Shown: positions 17,595-25,822 of the stretch, in pieces
Layout: each line of letters begins with the position of its first letter
Position numbering within the stretch: the stretch's first letter is position 1
NCBI GenBank assembly: GCA_012519885.1
Contig: JAAYPI010000094.1
Span: 1 to 43,042 of the forward strand
DNA: 43,042 nt
Reading direction: 5' to 3'
DNA from: Bacteroidales bacterium
GTDB taxonomy: Bacteria > Bacteroidota > Bacteroidia > Bacteroidales > Paludibacteraceae
Notes under the pieces: generated by a model
The model's input: the letters and a program-made list of their open reading frames with translations, nothing else
What the model was told of the DNA's origin: nothing
Database searches by the model: none
Position numbers and translations under genes: made by a program

Positions 17595-18756
17595 GAATAA
17601 TTTGTTTATACACCGCCAAAATTTGTGAAGCTACAGCTTTTTGGCTACACACAGAAACGGCAAATTGCCTAATATCGGTAGATGAGAAATTGGCATGATG
17701 CTCAATCATGTAGATCATTGCTTCTGCTAGTGCATCTGCATTGTCTGTTTTGCAACGTACACCGATAGTAGGGGTAACAATTTCGGAAGGCACCACCTCT
17801 GTACACACAATAGGCAATCCACAGCTCATGGCTTCTAAAATAGCCACAGATTGTGACTCTATTCGGCTTGATAAAACAAACGAATCGCTTTTATGTAAGT
17901 AATGCAATACGCCTTCAGGTGGTTGGTATCCTTTAAATTCTATTTTATTTTTTGAGCGTAATTTGTTGAGCTGAACTACAAATTGAGCATCATCAAATCC
18001 ATTGCCCAATAACAGTAAAGTTGTTTCAGGATATTGTGCATATACTTTTTCAAAAGCATCTAGCAATACATCGTAGGCTTTGGCAAAATGATAAGAATTG
18101 GCATTGATAAAGGTGAATGGTCGGATAGGATTTTGTTCTTTCTTTTCGGTATAGAAATCTGTATTTACAACATTTGAAATTGTATAAATTGGAACATTCT
18201 CTCCAGCATAAAGAGCCACTTTCTTACGCAGTTGTTCCGATACAATGATGATACTATGTGCATTTTCGAACGCTTGGTACAAAAAAGGATGATAGCTTAA
18301 CGGAAATAGCTCGTCAGATTCAATAGAATTTTCAGAAAAACGACCTCTATGTTCGGTAATTACGTACGGAACGCCATAACGTTGCTTGATAAGTGCAGCA
18401 GCGTATCCAGCCCACATACTACTGTGTGTGTGAATAATATCTGGATGACCAAATTTCTCAAAATACATATCATATAGTCGCAATGTATTTCTAACCCATA
18501 GTTTCATATTCCACATATCAGCAAAAGGTATTCTTTTGGCGTAATAACGCAGTAGAGTAATACCATTTTCTTCGGTAAAAAAAGGTTTTCTGGGAAACGA
18601 ATAAATGCGAGATTTGTATTTTCGCCAAGGAAGTGCCACATTAGCCAAGATATGTACCTCAACGCCAGCTTGTTTTAGAGCAATGCTTTGTTCTGTACAA
18701 AACATCCCTCCTTCGGGGATATACCAAGATGGTAACTGTAACACTCTCATAATCAA
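17587..18756 (-). CDS. Glycosyltransferase family 4 protein
   Basis: A 389-residue GT-B retaining glycosyltransferase. The N-terminal domain has MRVLQLPSWYIPEGGMF and IIHTHSSMWAGYAAAL; the C-terminal nucleotide-sugar domain has LLLLGNG, IEFKGY and the EX7E motif in ESQSVAILEAMSCGLPIV. Donor and acceptor are not predictable. The annotated ATG is followed by a second at 18750, which places MRVLQL first and may be the true start. It overlaps the flippase stop by 4 nt (ATGA type), so the chain flippase, GT4, AsnB-like is tightly coupled. Confidence 0.92.
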   Translation of the reverse strand: MIMRVLQLPSWYIPEGGMFCTEQSIALKQAGVEVHILANVALPWRKYKSRIYSFPRKPFFTEENGITLLRYYAKRIPFADMWNMKLWVRNTLRLYDMYFEKFGHPDIIHTHSSMWAGYAAALIKQRYGVPYVITEHRGRFSENSIESDELFPLSYHPFLYQAFENAHSIIIVSEQLRKKVALYAGENVPIYTISNVVNTDFYTEKKEQNPIRPFTFINANSYHFAKAYDVLLDAFEKVYAQYPETTLLLLGNGFDDAQFVVQLNKLRSKNKIEFKGYQPPEGVLHYLHKSDSFVLSSRIESQSVAILEAMSCGLPIVCTEVVPSEIVTPTIGVRCKTDNADALAEAMIYMIEHHANFSSTDIRQFAVSVCSQKAVASQILAVYKQIIHG

Positions 18757-20039
18757 ATTCGTTTAATTTCGTACTGTTTTACCAGATGCCAATACCAAAG
18801 TAGTTGAACAAGTATAATTAAAGCACTTGCAACACAATAATATGCGATGGCAAGATAGAAATTTTGTTGCCATATTCCAATCATTAATGCACAAAATCGT
18901 ACAATAAATGAAAGAATTTCAAGCAACAAGGCAATTCTTTGTTGAGAAAAAATATCTGCTAAATATGTAATGGGTGCAACTGTTGCTGATAGGGCTAACC
19001 AAGGTAGCATTAACTGAATATATTTTCCGCTTTGATGCCAACCATTACCCAGTAACCATTCGGTAAGCATAGGTAAAAAGAAAAATAGCACACCAAATAA
19101 GGGTATAAGCAAGGTAAATGTTCGTAAAAAGTATCGTTTAAAAAATGGCATAATGGAGTCATTGTCGTTTACCTTTTGGGTGGTAATAGGATAGAATACT
19201 TGATGTAGCGAACTAGAAATAATATTGATTGGGCGAAATGCAAGTGTAAGTGCCATACCAAAAAAACCTATTTCTGCCAATGAAAAAAATGGAGCTAAAA
19301 AGATAATTGGCAAACTTCCTCCTAAGGTGTTGATTAAGCTGTGTGGTAAAGAATAGAATGGGAAATTTTTATATGTTGTTGCCGTTTCTACTATTTCTTG
19401 TCGTTGTATATGCAAAGTTCTTGACAAACCTTTTTTCCATGCCACTATAAAACCTACGGCAAAAGCAATTACTTGTGCAAGTATAGTGCCAATTAATAAA
19501 CCACCACGTAAAAACCCCATGATACCTAACATATATTTTAGTATCGAAGAACCCAAGCTGTTACTAATTTGATAAAATGCTATGGGTTTGTACCATTGGT
19601 GTCGTGTAAACCAGTAGTTAAGAATGTTCCATGTTGCGGTCAATAATACGAATATGGGGAGTAAATACAGGTATTCTCCTAATGACTCAGAATTAAATAA
19701 TTTGCCAATCTGTGATGAAAAGAGTAGGAAGAAACTACTTATACCTACTACAATAAGGTTCAGTATAAAGGATAATTTTATACAAGCTAGGGCTTTTGTT
19801 TCTTCTTTTGGTAGCACAATGGCATAATGGTAGTTCCCAGTTCCAATAATTGCCAATATTCCGCCGATACTTAAAAATAGATTGAACAATCCGAAATCGT
19901 CAGGGGCATAAATGCGTGTCAGTAAAGGATATGCCAATAAGGCAATGGCTTGTGATAAGCTATTGGCAGTAAGCAATGTTGCTGTGTGTTTAAAAAACGA
20001 TGACCTAAAAAACTGACGCATCCGTTTGTAATTAATCAC
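18753..20039 (-). CDS. Polysaccharide flippase of the MOP superfamily (Wzx-like)
   Basis: A 428-residue membrane protein with about 12 predicted hydrophobic segments. The N-terminus is typical of oligosaccharide flippases: LTANSLSQAIALLAYPLLTRIYAPDDFGLF, then GTGNYHYAIVLP. It would flip an undecaprenyl-linked glycan across the inner membrane. First gene of the three-gene operon. No polymerase or initiating phosphoglycosyltransferase is nearby, so the glycan must be started elsewhere or be a short unit. A second ATG at 20021 is a possible alternative start. Confidence 0.88.
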   Translation of the reverse strand: MINYKRMRQFFRSSFFKHTATLLTANSLSQAIALLAYPLLTRIYAPDDFGLFNLFLSIGGILAIIGTGNYHYAIVLPKEETKALACIKLSFILNLIVVGISSFFLLFSSQIGKLFNSESLGEYLYLLPIFVLLTATWNILNYWFTRHQWYKPIAFYQISNSLGSSILKYMLGIMGFLRGGLLIGTILAQVIAFAVGFIVAWKKGLSRTLHIQRQEIVETATTYKNFPFYSLPHSLINTLGGSLPIIFLAPFFSLAEIGFFGMALTLAFRPINIISSSLHQVFYPITTQKVNDNDSIMPFFKRYFLRTFTLLIPLFGVLFFFLPMLTEWLLGNGWHQSGKYIQLMLPWLALSATVAPITYLADIFSQQRIALLLEILSFIVRFCALMIGIWQQNFYLAIAYYCVASALIILVQLLWYWHLVKQYEIKRI

Positions 20040-20062
20040 GAAAAATAATCCATACCGATGAA

Positions 20063-20095
20063 CAAAGATACATTTTTATTGCCTATCTTGCCAAA
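20063..20095 (-). promoter_or_regulatory. Promoter of the flippase-GT4-AsnB-like operon
   Basis: On the minus strand TTTG (20095 to 20092), a 21-nt spacer, then TATCTTTG (20070 to 20063). The leader would be about 16 nt. Confidence 0.6.
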
Positions 20096-20197
20096 TTTCT
20101 TTTCGATTATCTTTTTCTTTGAATTAGGTAGCATGGTATTGGTTTTGATTACCTTAAATATTTACGAAACATAGGCAAAGAAACCACGAAAAATATG

Positions 20198-20205
20198 TAA
20201 CTTTG
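20198..20205 (+). promoter_or_regulatory. -7 element of the metG promoter
   Basis: TAACTTTG matches TAnnTTTG. Transcription from near 20212 excludes the upstream in-frame start at 20203 and supports ATG 20251. Confidence 0.5.
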
Positions 20206-20250
20206 CACTCTTACTCAAACACAAACTTGATAATCAGACTTAGCACAGAT

Positions 20251-22290
20251 ATGGAAAAGAAATTTAAACGTACTACCATTACTTCTGCATTGCCTTATGC
20301 CAACGGTCCTGTTCATATCGGACACCTAGCTGGCGTGTATATTCCCGCAGATATTTACGCACGTTATTTACGTCTCAAGGGCGAAGATGTCTTGTTTGTT
20401 GGTGGTTCTGATGAGCATGGTGTGCCCATTACGCTCAAAGCAAAAAAAGAGGGCGTAACGCCTCAGGATATTGTGGATAGGTATCATACTATTATTAAAC
20501 AATCATTCGAAGATTTTGGTATTTCGTTCGATGTCTATTCTCGCACTACATCAAAAACGCACCACGAAGTAGCTTCTACATTTTTTAAAACGCTGTATGA
20601 TAAAGGTGAGTTTGTAGAAAAAACTTCCGAACAGTATTTCGACCAAGAAGCACAGCAGTTTTTAGCCGACCGTTATATTATTGGCACATGTCCGCATTGC
20701 AAAAATACACAAGCTTATGGTGATCAGTGTGAAGCCTGTGGCACATCGCTCAGTCCTATGGATTTAATTGACCCTAAATCAACCATCTCTGGTTCTACGC
20801 CAATTCTCAAAGAAACAAAACATTGGTATTTACCGCTCGATAAACACGAAGCTTGGTTGCGTCAATGGATACTCGAAGACCACAAAGAATGGAAAAGCAA
20901 TGTGTATGGACAGTGTAAAAGCTGGCTCGATATGGGTTTGCAACCACGTGCCGTAAGTCGAGACTTAGATTGGGGAATTCCTGTACCAGTTGCAGGAGCA
21001 GAGGGCAAGGTCTTGTATGTGTGGTTTGATGCTCCTATTGGTTATATTTCTAATACCAAAGAATTGTTGCCAGATACATGGGAACTTTGGTGGAAAGATG
21101 AACAAACTAAACTAGTACATTTTATTGGGAAAGACAACATTGTGTTTCACTGTATCGTGTTTCCGGCTATGTTAAAAGCTGAAGGGTCATTTATTTTACC
21201 TGAAAATGTTCCAGCCAATGAGTTCTTAAACCTTGAGGGAGATAAAATATCAACTTCACGCAATTGGGCTGTTTGGTTACACGAATATTTAATCGATTTT
21301 CCAGGCAAACAAGATGTATTACGATATACACTTACAGCCAATGCTCCCGAAACAAAAGACAATGATTTTACTTGGAAGGATTTACAAGCTCGCAATAATA
21401 GCGAATTAGTGGCTATTTATGGCAATTTTGTAAACCGAACATTGGTGCTTACGCATAAATATTTTGAAGGAAAAGTGCCCGCCTTGGGAGAACTTACTGA
21501 TATAGAGAAGTCGGTTTTGAAAGAATTCGAGGATGTGCAACATAGGGTTGAGTCCTTCCTCAATACTTATCGATTTAGAGATGCTCAAAAAGAAGCAATG
21601 AATTTAGCACGCATTGGAAACAAATATTTAGCCGAAACCGAACCTTGGAAACTTGCCAAAACGGATATGGAAAGGGTAGCAACTATCTTGAATGTTTCTT
21701 TACAAATAAGTGCTAACTTGTCAATTGCATTCGAACCATTTTTACCTTTTAGTTCACAAAAATTACGTTCATTGCTTGGTTTGCAAACATGTGATTGGAG
21801 TGCTTTAGGTTCTATTAACTTACTCTCAGAGGGTCAAACGATACAATCGCCCGAGTTGTTGTTTGAAAAGATTGAAGATGATGCTATCGAAGCTCAGGTA
21901 CAAAGACTATTAGATACTAAAAAGGCGAATGAAGTAGCTGATTATAAACCACAACCAATTAAAGAAAACGTGGCGTTTGACGATTTTATGAAATTAGATA
22001 TACGTGTCGGTACAGTGTTAGATTGCCAAAAAGTACCCAAAGCAGATAAGCTCTTGCAATTTAAAATTGAAGATGGTATGGGTACACGTACCATTGTGTC
22101 AGGTATTGCTCAGTATTACCAACCCGCTGACTTAATAGGAAAACAAGTATGCTTTATTGCCAATTTCGAACCACGAAAACTTAAAGGTATTGCCAGCGAA
22201 GGAATGATTTTATCGGCAGAAGATAGCGATGGACGTTTGGTGGTAATTTCGCCGAGCGATTTAGTGAAAAATGGCGTAAAAATTTCATAG
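20251..22290 (+). CDS. metG: Methionyl-tRNA synthetase
   Basis: Charges tRNA-Met; 679 residues from ATG 20251. Signatures are the HIGH motif in [10 protein letters not shown], a zinc knuckle with CPHC and CEAC (about residues 147-164), and KISTSR in place of KMSKS (about 333). The C-terminal EMAP-II-like tRNA-binding domain (about 575-679) has [20 protein letters not shown] and [11 protein letters not shown]. This C-terminal domain provides dimerisation and extra tRNA affinity. It is monocistronic, with its own promoter and terminator. Confidence 0.96.
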   Translation: MEKKFKRTTITSALPYANGPVHIGHLAGVYIPADIYARYLRLKGEDVLFVGGSDEHGVPITLKAKKEGVTPQDIVDRYHTIIKQSFEDFGISFDVYSRTTSKTHHEVASTFFKTLYDKGEFVEKTSEQYFDQEAQQFLADRYIIGTCPHCKNTQAYGDQCEACGTSLSPMDLIDPKSTISGSTPILKETKHWYLPLDKHEAWLRQWILEDHKEWKSNVYGQCKSWLDMGLQPRAVSRDLDWGIPVPVAGAEGKVLYVWFDAPIGYISNTKELLPDTWELWWKDEQTKLVHFIGKDNIVFHCIVFPAMLKAEGSFILPENVPANEFLNLEGDKISTSRNWAVWLHEYLIDFPGKQDVLRYTLTANAPETKDNDFTWKDLQARNNSELVAIYGNFVNRTLVLTHKYFEGKVPALGELTDIEKSVLKEFEDVQHRVESFLNTYRFRDAQKEAMNLARIGNKYLAETEPWKLAKTDMERVATILNVSLQISANLSIAFEPFLPFSSQKLRSLLGLQTCDWSALGSINLLSEGQTIQSPELLFEKIEDDAIEAQVQRLLDTKKANEVADYKPQPIKENVAFDDFMKLDIRVGTVLDCQKVPKADKLLQFKIEDGMGTRTIVSGIAQYYQPADLIGKQVCFIANFEPRKLKGIASEGMILSAEDSDGRLVVISPSDLVKNGVKIS

Positions 22291-22309
22291 TACAGTACAA
22301 CTCTATAAA

Positions 22310-22339
22310 AAATGGAGGCTGATTTTTCAGTCTCCATTT
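22310..22339. terminator. Bidirectional terminator between metG and tsf
   Basis: A 13-bp stem (22310-22322 with 22327-22339, one G-U pair) with a TTTT loop separates the converging metG and tsf genes. A-rich bases precede it and T-rich bases follow. Confidence 0.8.
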
Positions 22340-22362
22340 CTTATGTTTATTATCACAAGAGC

Positions 22363-23187
22363 TTACTCTTGATTCAATGTTACACGTTTGAAATCGGTAA
22401 CAGTTAAATCTTTGTTTGCTTGTTTTAAATAGTTTTGTACAGTTATTTTCCCATCTTTGATAAAAGCTTGTTCCAATAAAGTAGATTCTTGGTAGAATTT
22501 ATTTAAACGTCCTTCTGCAATTTTATCAAGCATAGCTTCTGGTTTACCTTCTTGGCGTGCTTTATCACGACCAATTTCTAATTCAGTAGCAATAACATTT
22601 GCAGGTACAGAATCTCTATTTAAAGAAATTGGATTCATTGCCGCAATTTGCATAGCCACATCACGAGATACTGTTTGGTCAGTTCCTGCAAGGTTAAAAG
22701 CTGCAATAGTAGCTAATTTATTTCCTGGGTGTATGTACGATACAGTGCTAGCACCTTTTACCCATTCGTAATAACCAAGCTCCATTTTTTCGCCTGTAAT
22801 ACCACTTCTATCTGTAATAGATGAGGCAATAGTACCATTACCCATTGGTAAAGCCAACACTTCTTCAAGGGTTGTTGGTTGTTTGTCCATCACGATATCA
22901 AGAATTGTTTGCGTTAATGCTATAAAATCTGCATTTTTAGCCACAAAATCTGTTTCGCATTTTAGAGCTACGCATGCTGCAAACGCTTCTTTAGATGCTG
23001 CAAGTACACAACCTTCAGAAGCTTCTCTGTCGCTACGTTTTGCTGCTACTGCTTGTCCTTTTTTTCTAATTATTTCTACTGCTTTGTCGAAATCACCGTT
23101 CGACTCTGTAAGAGCATTTTTGCAATCCATCATTCCCGCACCAGTCATTGTGCGTAATTTGGATATTTCTGCCATTGTTACTGCCAT
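22363..23187 (-). CDS. tsf: Elongation factor Ts
   Basis: Nucleotide exchange factor that recycles EF-Tu-GDP. The 274 residues begin with the UBA-like domain, ISKLRTMTGAGMMDCKNAL (about residues 8-26) and AVEIIRKKGQAVAAKR, followed by the TDFVAKN signature (about 79-85) of the EF-Tu contact. The core is complete. It ends the rplM-rpsI-rpsB-tsf array and is 108 nt downstream of rpsB, with a hairpin in the gap. Confidence 0.97.
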   Translation of the reverse strand: MAVTMAEISKLRTMTGAGMMDCKNALTESNGDFDKAVEIIRKKGQAVAAKRSDREASEGCVLAASKEAFAACVALKCETDFVAKNADFIALTQTILDIVMDKQPTTLEEVLALPMGNGTIASSITDRSGITGEKMELGYYEWVKGASTVSYIHPGNKLATIAAFNLAGTDQTVSRDVAMQIAAMNPISLNRDSVPANVIATELEIGRDKARQEGKPEAMLDKIAEGRLNKFYQESTLLEQAFIKDGKITVQNYLKQANKDLTVTDFKRVTLNQE

Positions 23188-23222
23188 AATAGTATGTTTT
23201 ATTTGTTTAGTGTCAAAAAAAA

Positions 23223-23268
23223 GTTACAACCGCCACCGCTTCTTTTAAGAAAGAGTTTGAGTTGTAAC
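23223..23268 (-). promoter_or_regulatory. Stem-loop between rpsB and tsf
   Basis: An 8-bp perfect outer stem (23223-23230 with 23261-23268) encloses a partly paired purine/pyrimidine-rich loop. There is no T run, so it is not a clear terminator. It may stabilise the upstream message or reduce read-through into tsf. Confidence 0.45.
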
Positions 23269-23295
23269 CTATTCATAAATATAAAAGAAAAAATA

Positions 23296-24135
23296 TTACT
23301 CTTTTTCTCCTTTTAAGAATTTATCTGCAACATTTGCATTAAGTGCTGACTCATCAATACCTCTCTTCGTTCTTACTTTTGAAGGAGCTTTAGATTTTTT
23401 CATTTTATCAACAGTCACTTCAGATGCTTCCAATTCTAGCTTATCATTTTTTCTTTCTTGTAAGCCTTCTTGAATTGCTTCAACCACTGCTTTTAAGATA
23501 ATCTCAATTGATTTAGCTGCATCATCATTTGCAGGAATAACATAGTCAATGTTGTTGGGGTTAGAGTTTGTATCTACAATTCCAAAAACAGGAATACCCA
23601 AACAATTAGCTTCTTTTACTGCAATTTGCTCTTTCATTACGTCAACTACAAATAGAGCTGCAGGTAAACGTGTTAAATCAGCAATACTACCTAAGTTTTT
23701 TTCAAGTTTTTCTCTTTGACGAGAGATTTGTAATTTTTCTCTTTTAGAAAGATTTTCAAATGTACCATCAGTAGCCATTTTATCTATAACAGACATTTTT
23801 TTCACGGCTTTACGGATAGTAGGGAAGTTGGTAAGCATACCACCAGCCCAACGTTCTGTGATATAAGGCATATTTACAGAACTTGCTTTGTCAGCAATGA
23901 TATCTTTTGCTTGTTTTTTTGTTGCTACAAACAATACTTTTTTACCTTGTTTGGCAATTTTGAATAAAACTTCGGCTGCTTCATCGATTTTTACAACTGT
24001 TTTGTGTAAATCAATGATGTGAATACCATTGTGTTCCATAAAAATGTATGGAGACATTGCTGGATTCCACTTTCTTTTTAGGTGACCAAAATGTGCACCT
24101 GCATCTAATAAATCTTGAAAATTTGTTCTTGACAT
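23296..24135 (-). CDS. rpsB: 30S ribosomal protein S2
   Basis: Small-subunit protein at the head-body junction. 279 residues, with AGAHFGHLKRKWNPAMSPYIF at the N-terminus, KKVLFVATKKQA, ERWAGGMLTNF and the LFVVDV...EANCLGIPVFGIVDTN core. A lysine-rich C-terminal tail of about 50 residues extends beyond the E. coli protein, as in other Bacteroidota. It is preceded by an unusually structured 157-nt gap that may be an autoregulatory leader. Confidence 0.97.
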   Translation of the reverse strand: MSRTNFQDLLDAGAHFGHLKRKWNPAMSPYIFMEHNGIHIIDLHKTVVKIDEAAEVLFKIAKQGKKVLFVATKKQAKDIIADKASSVNMPYITERWAGGMLTNFPTIRKAVKKMSVIDKMATDGTFENLSKREKLQISRQREKLEKNLGSIADLTRLPAALFVVDVMKEQIAVKEANCLGIPVFGIVDTNSNPNNIDYVIPANDDAAKSIEIILKAVVEAIQEGLQERKNDKLELEASEVTVDKMKKSKAPSKVRTKRGIDESALNANVADKFLKGEKE

Positions 24136-24172
24136 GTGTTTGTTTTTTGTTGTTTACTTTCTGCTTTTATTC

Positions 24173-24277
24173 AATTATAGGGTAGTTTGTGCAACAAAGT
24201 CCCTATAATTTAGATACTAAACCTACCGTATTACTGGCTGTTGGTGGATATAAACCCTTGCCAAATACCAGGTAATA
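24173..24277 (-). ncRNA. Candidate structured leader RNA upstream of rpsB
   Basis: Two hairpins lie in the rpsI-rpsB gap. Near the gene, a perfect 10-bp stem (24173-24182 with 24201-24210) carries a second 5-bp helix inside (24186-24190 with 24194-24198). Further upstream in the message, 24229-24237 pairs with 24268-24277 with one bulged base, and 24241-24244 pairs with 24261-24264 inside it. Bases between the hairpins could pair instead with the loop side of the first, giving a possible switch. There is no T run after either. S2 autoregulation through a leader is known in E. coli; here the assignment is inference. Confidence 0.5.
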
Positions 24278-24292
24278 ACGAGTATTCGAATA

Positions 24293-24679
24293 TTAACGTT
24301 TGCTGAATTGGAATCTTTTGCGAGCTTTTGGACGACCTGGTTTTTTACGTTCCACTTCGCGTGGATCACGGGTCATGAAGCCTTCTGATTTCAATGCAGG
24401 TTTGTCTTCTGGGTTGATTTTAACCAATGCACGAGCGATTGCCAAACGCAATGCTTCTGCTTGTCCTTTAAAACCACCACCATTTAAGTTTACCTGAATA
24501 TCGTATTTTTCTACCACATCTAATTTAGCAAGTGGTTGTTTTACGATATACTGTAAAATTCCTGATGGAAAATATGAATCAATACCTCTTTTATTGATAA
24601 CAATATTGCCTTTACCTTCTCTCACAAATACGCGAGCTACAGCGGCTTTTCTTCTTCCTATTGCATTTGTAATTTCCAT
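24293..24679 (-). CDS. rpsI: 30S ribosomal protein S9
   Basis: 128 residues with the IGRRKAAVARVFVREGKG start, GGGFKGQAEALRLAIARAL core and the invariant basic C-terminal tail ending SKR that reaches the P-site tRNA. It lies 5 nt after rplM, the ancient L13-S9 pairing. Confidence 0.98.
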   Translation of the reverse strand: MEITNAIGRRKAAVARVFVREGKGNIVINKRGIDSYFPSGILQYIVKQPLAKLDVVEKYDIQVNLNGGGFKGQAEALRLAIARALVKINPEDKPALKSEGFMTRDPREVERKKPGRPKARKRFQFSKR

Positions 24680-24684
24680 ATTTC

Positions 24685-25140
24685 CTATTTAAGAACGTTT
24701 AAATCAATTGTTTTTGGAGTTTGTGCTTGATGTGGATGATCTGCTCCATCATAAATATACACATTGCCTAATAATTTATCTCCCAAGCGATTTTTGGGCA
24801 ACATACCTTTCAATACTTTATTGAAAAGTCTGTCAGAGCCTTTTGCTTGCAAACGTTGAGGAGTCATTTCGCGTTGACCACCTGGATATCCTGTGTGGCG
24901 AAGATAGACTTTATCTGTCCATTTGTTGCCAGTCATTTTTACTTTATCTGCATTGATAATGATTACATTATCACCGCAATCAACGTGAGGAGTGAAAGAT
25001 GGTTTATACTTTCCTCTCAACAATTTTGCTACTTTAGAACACATACGACCCAACACTTGGTCGGTAGCATCTACTACAACCCACTCTTTTTGTACAGTGG
25101 CTTTATTAGCAGAAATAGTTTTGTAACTTAAGGTATTCAC
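24685..25140 (-). CDS. rplM: 50S ribosomal protein L13
   Basis: 151 residues, with the family signatures VVDATDQVLGRMCSKVAKLLRGK and NADKVKMTGNKWTDKVYLRHTGYPGG, plus the MLPKNRLG helix. First gene of the ribosomal operon. It has a promoter element and a leader of about 115 nt in which I see no compelling hairpin. Confidence 0.98.
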   Translation of the reverse strand: MNTLSYKTISANKATVQKEWVVVDATDQVLGRMCSKVAKLLRGKYKPSFTPHVDCGDNVIIINADKVKMTGNKWTDKVYLRHTGYPGGQREMTPQRLQAKGSDRLFNKVLKGMLPKNRLGDKLLGNVYIYDGADHPHQAQTPKTIDLNVLK

Positions 25141-25262
25141 AATAATAATTTATTAAAAATTTTACACTCTTTCGTTTCTCGCAAACTAAGGTCTTCAGGC
25201 TAAAAAAGATTCTTACTCGCTAAAAACTAAACACTTACGTGCGTGGAGGAATAATCGGACTG

Positions 25263-25270
25263 CAAAAATA
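25263..25270 (-). promoter_or_regulatory. -7 element of the rplM operon promoter
   Basis: TATTTTTG on the minus strand, giving transcription from near 25256 and a leader of about 115 nt (25141-25256), long enough for regulation. No -33 TTTG is present at the usual distance. Confidence 0.5.
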
Positions 25271-25362
25271 CTGTATTTTTCTGAAACAGAAAAACTTTTC
25301 AACAATTTTATTTACATTTGTGTGTTTTTGTTTGTTTTAGGGGAAGGCGTTTTTTTGCATTA

Positions 25363-25821
25363 CTATGCCCAATACCAATAAGTAATATACACCCAGACCA
25401 CAAAACGCAAAAATTTTCCTATTAATATAGATGTGCTGGTAAGCCAAAAATTAGCACGTAAATAACCTGCTGCTATGGCTATTAAATCGCCAATACCTGG
25501 TAAAAAAGAGAAGAAGGCAGCTAAAGCGGCTTTGCCTTGTATTTTATTTTGCCAATGTGTTACTTTGTCTGGTGGAACTCGTAAATAGCGACTAATCCAC
25601 TCGGTTTTTCCTAATCTCCCTAGCCAATAACAGGTAATCCCTCCTAACCAATTTCCTAAGGTAGCAGCTAAAATACATAGCCAAACATCCGATTGGGTAC
25701 TATATAGTAATCCCGTAAATACTACCTCAGAACTAAATGGCAAGATGGTTGCAGCTAAAAAAGCGGCAAAAAAAAGTCCGATATAACCATATTCAGTTAA
25801 AAAATAAAGTATTTCTGACAT
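25363..25821 (-). CDS. YqaA-like DedA-family membrane protein
   Basis: A 152-residue protein with four or five hydrophobic helices. It carries the SNARE-associated/DedA pattern: ATILPFSSEVVF with the membrane glutamate, ATLGNWLGGITCYWLGRLG, and FFSFLPGIGDLIAIAAGYLR. DedA proteins include undecaprenyl-phosphate and phospholipid flippases; the YqaA subgroup is uncharacterised. The GDL of the conserved PGIGD segment is intact. It ends the purD operon, 1 nt after the preceding gene. Confidence 0.82.
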   Translation of the reverse strand: MSEILYFLTEYGYIGLFFAAFLAATILPFSSEVVFTGLLYSTQSDVWLCILAATLGNWLGGITCYWLGRLGKTEWISRYLRVPPDKVTHWQNKIQGKAALAAFFSFLPGIGDLIAIAAGYLRANFWLTSTSILIGKFLRFVVWVYITYWYWA

Positions 25822-25822
25822 T

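Noticed and set aside
20251-22290. KISTSR replacing KMSKS in MetG as a possible inactivation
   Set aside because: The catalytic lysine and the spacing are kept, and I recall the same variant in other Bacteroidota MetG proteins, so it is probably lineage-normal.
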